From the NCBI GenBank assembly GCA_019323495.1, contig JAHWHE010000023.1:1-15249 (forward strand): DNA of 15,249 bases, in the 5' to 3' direction. Positions 13,391 through 15,249 of this stretch are shown piece after piece; the first letter of the stretch is position 1, and each line of letters begins with the position of its first letter. The notes under the pieces were generated by a model. The model ran no database searches. It worked only from the letters and a program-made list of their open reading frames with translations, and was not told the DNA's origin. Source of the DNA: Candidatus Woesearchaeota archaeon (GTDB lineage: Archaea > Nanobdellota > Nanobdellia > Woesearchaeales > WJKV01). The position numbers and the translations under genes were made by a program.

Positions 13391-13396
13391 AATAAT

Positions 13397-14353
13397 ATGA
13401 ATTTGGACATAAAAAATAGGAAAATCTTATATGAGTTGGATAAGAATGCAAGGGCTAGCCTTTCTTATATAGGAAAAAAAGTAGGCCTAAGCTCAGAAGT
13501 CGTGCATTACAGGATAAAGAGGCTGGAAAATAAAGGCATCATAACAGGCTATCATTCATTGCCAAATTTCAATAAGCTAGGTTTGATCCATTTCAAGATT
13601 TGCATCAAATTCAACGGCATCCCATTGAAAAAAGAAGAGGAATTCTATGCGCAGGTTAAGAAGATCCCACAGGTTATCTGGATCGCGAGCTGCAGGGGTG
13701 AATGGGACTGCTTTGTTTCATCTACTGTCAAGGACCTTTTTGAATTGGATCAAATAAAAGATAAGATTATAAGTATGGGCGACAAATACATACTAAACAA
13801 AACCATATCAGTTTTAACAGACTATTATTCTCAACCGAGGGATTTTCTTGTCAGTAAAAAAAGAATATCCGAATTTAAAAAATTAGATACTCGCCCTGCT
13901 AAATTAGACGAGATAGATCTTAAGATTCTGAGAGTTCTTTCTGAAAATTCAAGAGTTCCTATAATAACGATTGCTCAGAAGGCCAAAACAACTGTAAAAA
14001 CTGTTGCGAATAGAATAAGGAAATTACTGAAGGAGCAGGTTATTATAAATTTCAGACCCATTATAGATTACGATAAAATAGGGCTTAATTTTTTCAAGAC
14101 ATTCATTTACATAAAAAATCCTGACAAAGAAAGGGTCAATCTTTTATGGAACGACCTTAAAAAGAATCCCAACGTAATACACAATCTAAAAGTGGTGGGC
14201 GAATGGGACATGGAGCCGGAATTCGAGTTCGAGAATGAAGCCGATTTCGGAAAATTGATACAGTACCTTATGGATAATTATTCAGATATAATACAAAGGA
14301 TTAGTGTGATAGACATTGTCAAGGAATATAAATTCACCTTTTTCTATAAATAG
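13397..14353 (+). CDS. Double-length Lrp/AsnC family transcription regulator
   Basis: The 318-residue product contains two complete Lrp/AsnC units. Unit 1 has a winged helix-turn-helix (about 1-55; KNRKILYELDKNAR, then IGKKVGLSSEVVHYRIKRLENKGII) and an alpha/beta RAM-type domain (about 60-145). Unit 2 has the same pair: DEIDLKILRVLSENSRVPIITIAQKAKTTVKTVANRIRKLLKEQVI (171-216) and a RAM-like domain (about 220-318). Normal Lrp proteins are about 150 residues and dimerise, so this chain could act as a built-in dimer. The family binds DNA near promoters and responds to amino acids or other small ligands. It is transcribed divergently from an amino-acid-type binding protein, and its own promoter carries a large inverted repeat, suggesting local and self regulation. 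Confidence 0.92.
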   Translation: MNLDIKNRKILYELDKNARASLSYIGKKVGLSSEVVHYRIKRLENKGIITGYHSLPNFNKLGLIHFKICIKFNGIPLKKEEEFYAQVKKIPQVIWIASCRGEWDCFVSSTVKDLFELDQIKDKIISMGDKYILNKTISVLTDYYSQPRDFLVSKKRISEFKKLDTRPAKLDEIDLKILRVLSENSRVPIITIAQKAKTTVKTVANRIRKLLKEQVIINFRPIIDYDKIGLNFFKTFIYIKNPDKERVNLLWNDLKKNPNVIHNLKVVGEWDMEPEFEFENEADFGKLIQYLMDNYSDIIQRISVIDIVKEYKFTFFYK

Positions 14354-14363
14354 AAAAGCAACC

Positions 14364-14371
14364 TTTTTAAA
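14364..14371 (+). promoter_or_regulatory. TATA box for tRNA-Gln(CUG)
   Basis: TTTTTAAA, centred about 31 bp before the tRNA. It may also drive the phospholipase D-like gene that follows the tRNA by 9 nt. Confidence 0.5.
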
Positions 14372-14398
14372 TTGCATTAGAAATCTCAACTATATCAC

Positions 14399-14471
14399 AG
14401 CCCCGTAGTGTAGTGGCCAATCATGTCGGGTTCTGGCCCCGGCGACCGCGGTTCGAATCCGCGCGGGGCTA
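14399..14471 (+). tRNA. tRNA-Gln (anticodon CUG)
   Basis: The acceptor AGCCCCG/CGGGGCT and T-arm are identical to the tRNA-Gln at 12033. The anticodon stem is TCGGG/CCCGG with loop TTCTGGC (anticodon CTG, reading CAG). The discriminator is A, with no encoded CCA and no intron. Of 73 positions, eight differ between the two genes: seven in the anticodon arm, plus position 9. Confidence 0.95.
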
Positions 14472-14480
14472 TTCTTTAAA

Positions 14481-15249
14481 ATGAAAGAGAATGTAAGACT
14501 GCTAGTTGACGGAAAGGAAAGCTTCAAGCAGATTATCAAGAGGATAAGGGAAGCGAAAAAATCAATCTACATGAATGTCTTTATCTGGCGCGATGATGTG
14601 ATTGGAAACATGATCGCAAAAGAGCTCCTGGCAGCTGCAGACAAAGGAGTCAAGATAACCGTTTCCAAGGACCGTCTTGGAGGCATATACGAGAAAGCAG
14701 AAGAGAACAAGCAGAGTTTTCTTCACAAGTATTTAGACACGAGGCAATGGATTAAGCAGAAGACGATCGACATATTCTATCACCCTCACTTGAAAGCAGT
14801 GGGCGGCTGGCAAAAGGAGAACAGATTAGTAGATCAGTTATTAAAACACAAGAACATACGCATCCTAAGAAGCAAGATAAAAAAGGATCATTCAAAATAC
14901 TACATCTTTGACAATGAAATTTTTGTTACAGGCGGCATAAACATAGAAGACAGGACAATCGCGCGCGATATAAGGGGCAGCAGATGGAACGATTACATGA
15001 TAGAGATTAAAGGAAAAGAATTCGTAAACAGGCTGAAGCAAAGGATTAATGGAGACGCAAACTATGACGCAGATTCGCAGCTCGAGTTCGTATTGAACAT
15101 AAACAAAAGAAAAAAGTTCGAGATAAAGAGGGCAATCCTGCGCTTGTTGTCGGACGCCAAGACAGTAGATATTCAGATGGCATATTTCGGTGATAAAGAC
15201 ATAATAAACAAGATAATCTCAGCTGCAAACAACGGGACAAAAGTCAGGA
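14481..15249 (+). CDS. Phospholipase D-like (cardiolipin synthase-type) protein, 3' end outside the window
   Basis: The frame from ATG 14481 is open for 256 codons to the window edge. It starts MKENVRLLVDGKESFKQII and has EAKKSIYMNVFIWRDD, the usual lead-in of PLD enzymes, and then an HxKx4D catalytic motif, HSKYYIFD (His137, Lys139, Asp144), followed by IFVTGGINI. A second module has begun (VDIQMAYFGDKDIINKIISAANNG, about 229-251), so a second HxKx4D is expected beyond the window. Relatives transfer phosphatidyl groups in phospholipid synthesis or cut phosphodiesters. There is no N-terminal membrane helix, unlike bacterial Cls. No clear ribosome binding site is visible in the 9 nt after tRNA-Gln, and no separate promoter, so co-transcription with the tRNA is likely. 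Confidence 0.88.
   Translation, partial: MKENVRLLVDGKESFKQIIKRIREAKKSIYMNVFIWRDDVIGNMIAKELLAAADKGVKITVSKDRLGGIYEKAEENKQSFLHKYLDTRQWIKQKTIDIFYHPHLKAVGGWQKENRLVDQLLKHKNIRILRSKIKKDHSKYYIFDNEIFVTGGINIEDRTIARDIRGSRWNDYMIEIKGKEFVNRLKQRINGDANYDADSQLEFVLNINKRKKFEIKRAILRLLSDAKTVDIQMAYFGDKDIINKIISAANNGTKVR

Noticed and set aside
15046..15240. 64-codon minus-strand frame near the window end
   Set aside because: It lies antisense to the phospholipase D-like gene and has no supporting signals.
1..15249. CRISPR array, transposase, toxin-antitoxin or replication origin
   Set aside because: I looked for regularly spaced repeats, transposase motifs, small toxin-antitoxin pairs and Orc1/Cdc6-type origin repeats and found none.

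Overview
The window looks like chromosomal DNA from an archaeon, most plausibly one of the DPANN lineages with small genomes (Woesearchaeota/Pacearchaeota-like). That lineage is an inference from gene style, not a measurement. Archaeal markers visible here are a phosphorolytic exosome (Rrp4, Rrp41, Rrp42), the RNase P protein Pop5/Rnp2, proteasome alpha subunit, SBDS, RNA polymerase subunit K, ribosomal protein S17e, Alba, and an archaeal/eukaryotic-type prolyl-tRNA synthetase. There are also three tRNA genes without an encoded CCA, and TATA boxes of the TTTATAAA/TTTATATA kind about 26-31 bp ahead of transcripts. Many genes have a strong AGGAGG ribosome binding site, while at least three seem nearly leaderless.

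Layout. (1) 15-2576, +: a soluble sensor kinase made of two consecutive GAF-HisKA-HATPase modules; its 5' end may lie outside the window. (2) 2637-3032, +: a four-helix membrane protein built from a 63-residue duplication. (3) 3041-7444, -: a tightly packed operon rnp2-psmA-sbds-rrp4-rrp41-rrp42-rpoK joining tRNA maturation, protein degradation, ribosome maturation, RNA degradation and transcription. (4) 7572-8169, +: a divergent operon with S17e and Alba. (5) 8177-8371: tRNA-Arg(UCG) followed by two perfect hairpins and a 17-bp direct repeat of the tRNA 3' end. (6) 8381-10412: a divergent pair, a 166-residue protein of unknown function (-) and prolyl-tRNA synthetase (+), both apparently leaderless. 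(7) 10445-11971, +: an exported, C-terminally anchored Ig-like protein and an RpiB-type sugar phosphate isomerase. (8) 12001-14471: two near-identical tRNA-Gln genes (UUG and CUG) bracketing a divergent pair, a lipoprotein of the branched-chain amino acid binding family (-) and a double-length Lrp/AsnC regulator (+). (9) 14481-15249, +: a phospholipase D-like protein starting 9 nt after the second tRNA-Gln and running off the end.

Most of the window is housekeeping. The least ordinary parts are the tRNA-Arg 3' flank (direct repeat plus hairpins), the 13-bp inverted repeat centred on the Lrp-family TATA box, and the tandem-module proteins (double kinase, double Lrp, duplicated membrane protein). 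The placement of rpoK directly behind rrp42 and the Arg/Gly/Pro tail of Rrp4 are also uncommon. I see no CRISPR array, transposase, integrase or defence system, and no gene-free stretch longer than 300 bases.

Several starts were moved from the longest open frame to a better supported codon: psmA (7075), rnp2 (7444), the unknown protein (8881), proS (8958), rpiB (11537) and the binding protein (13274).
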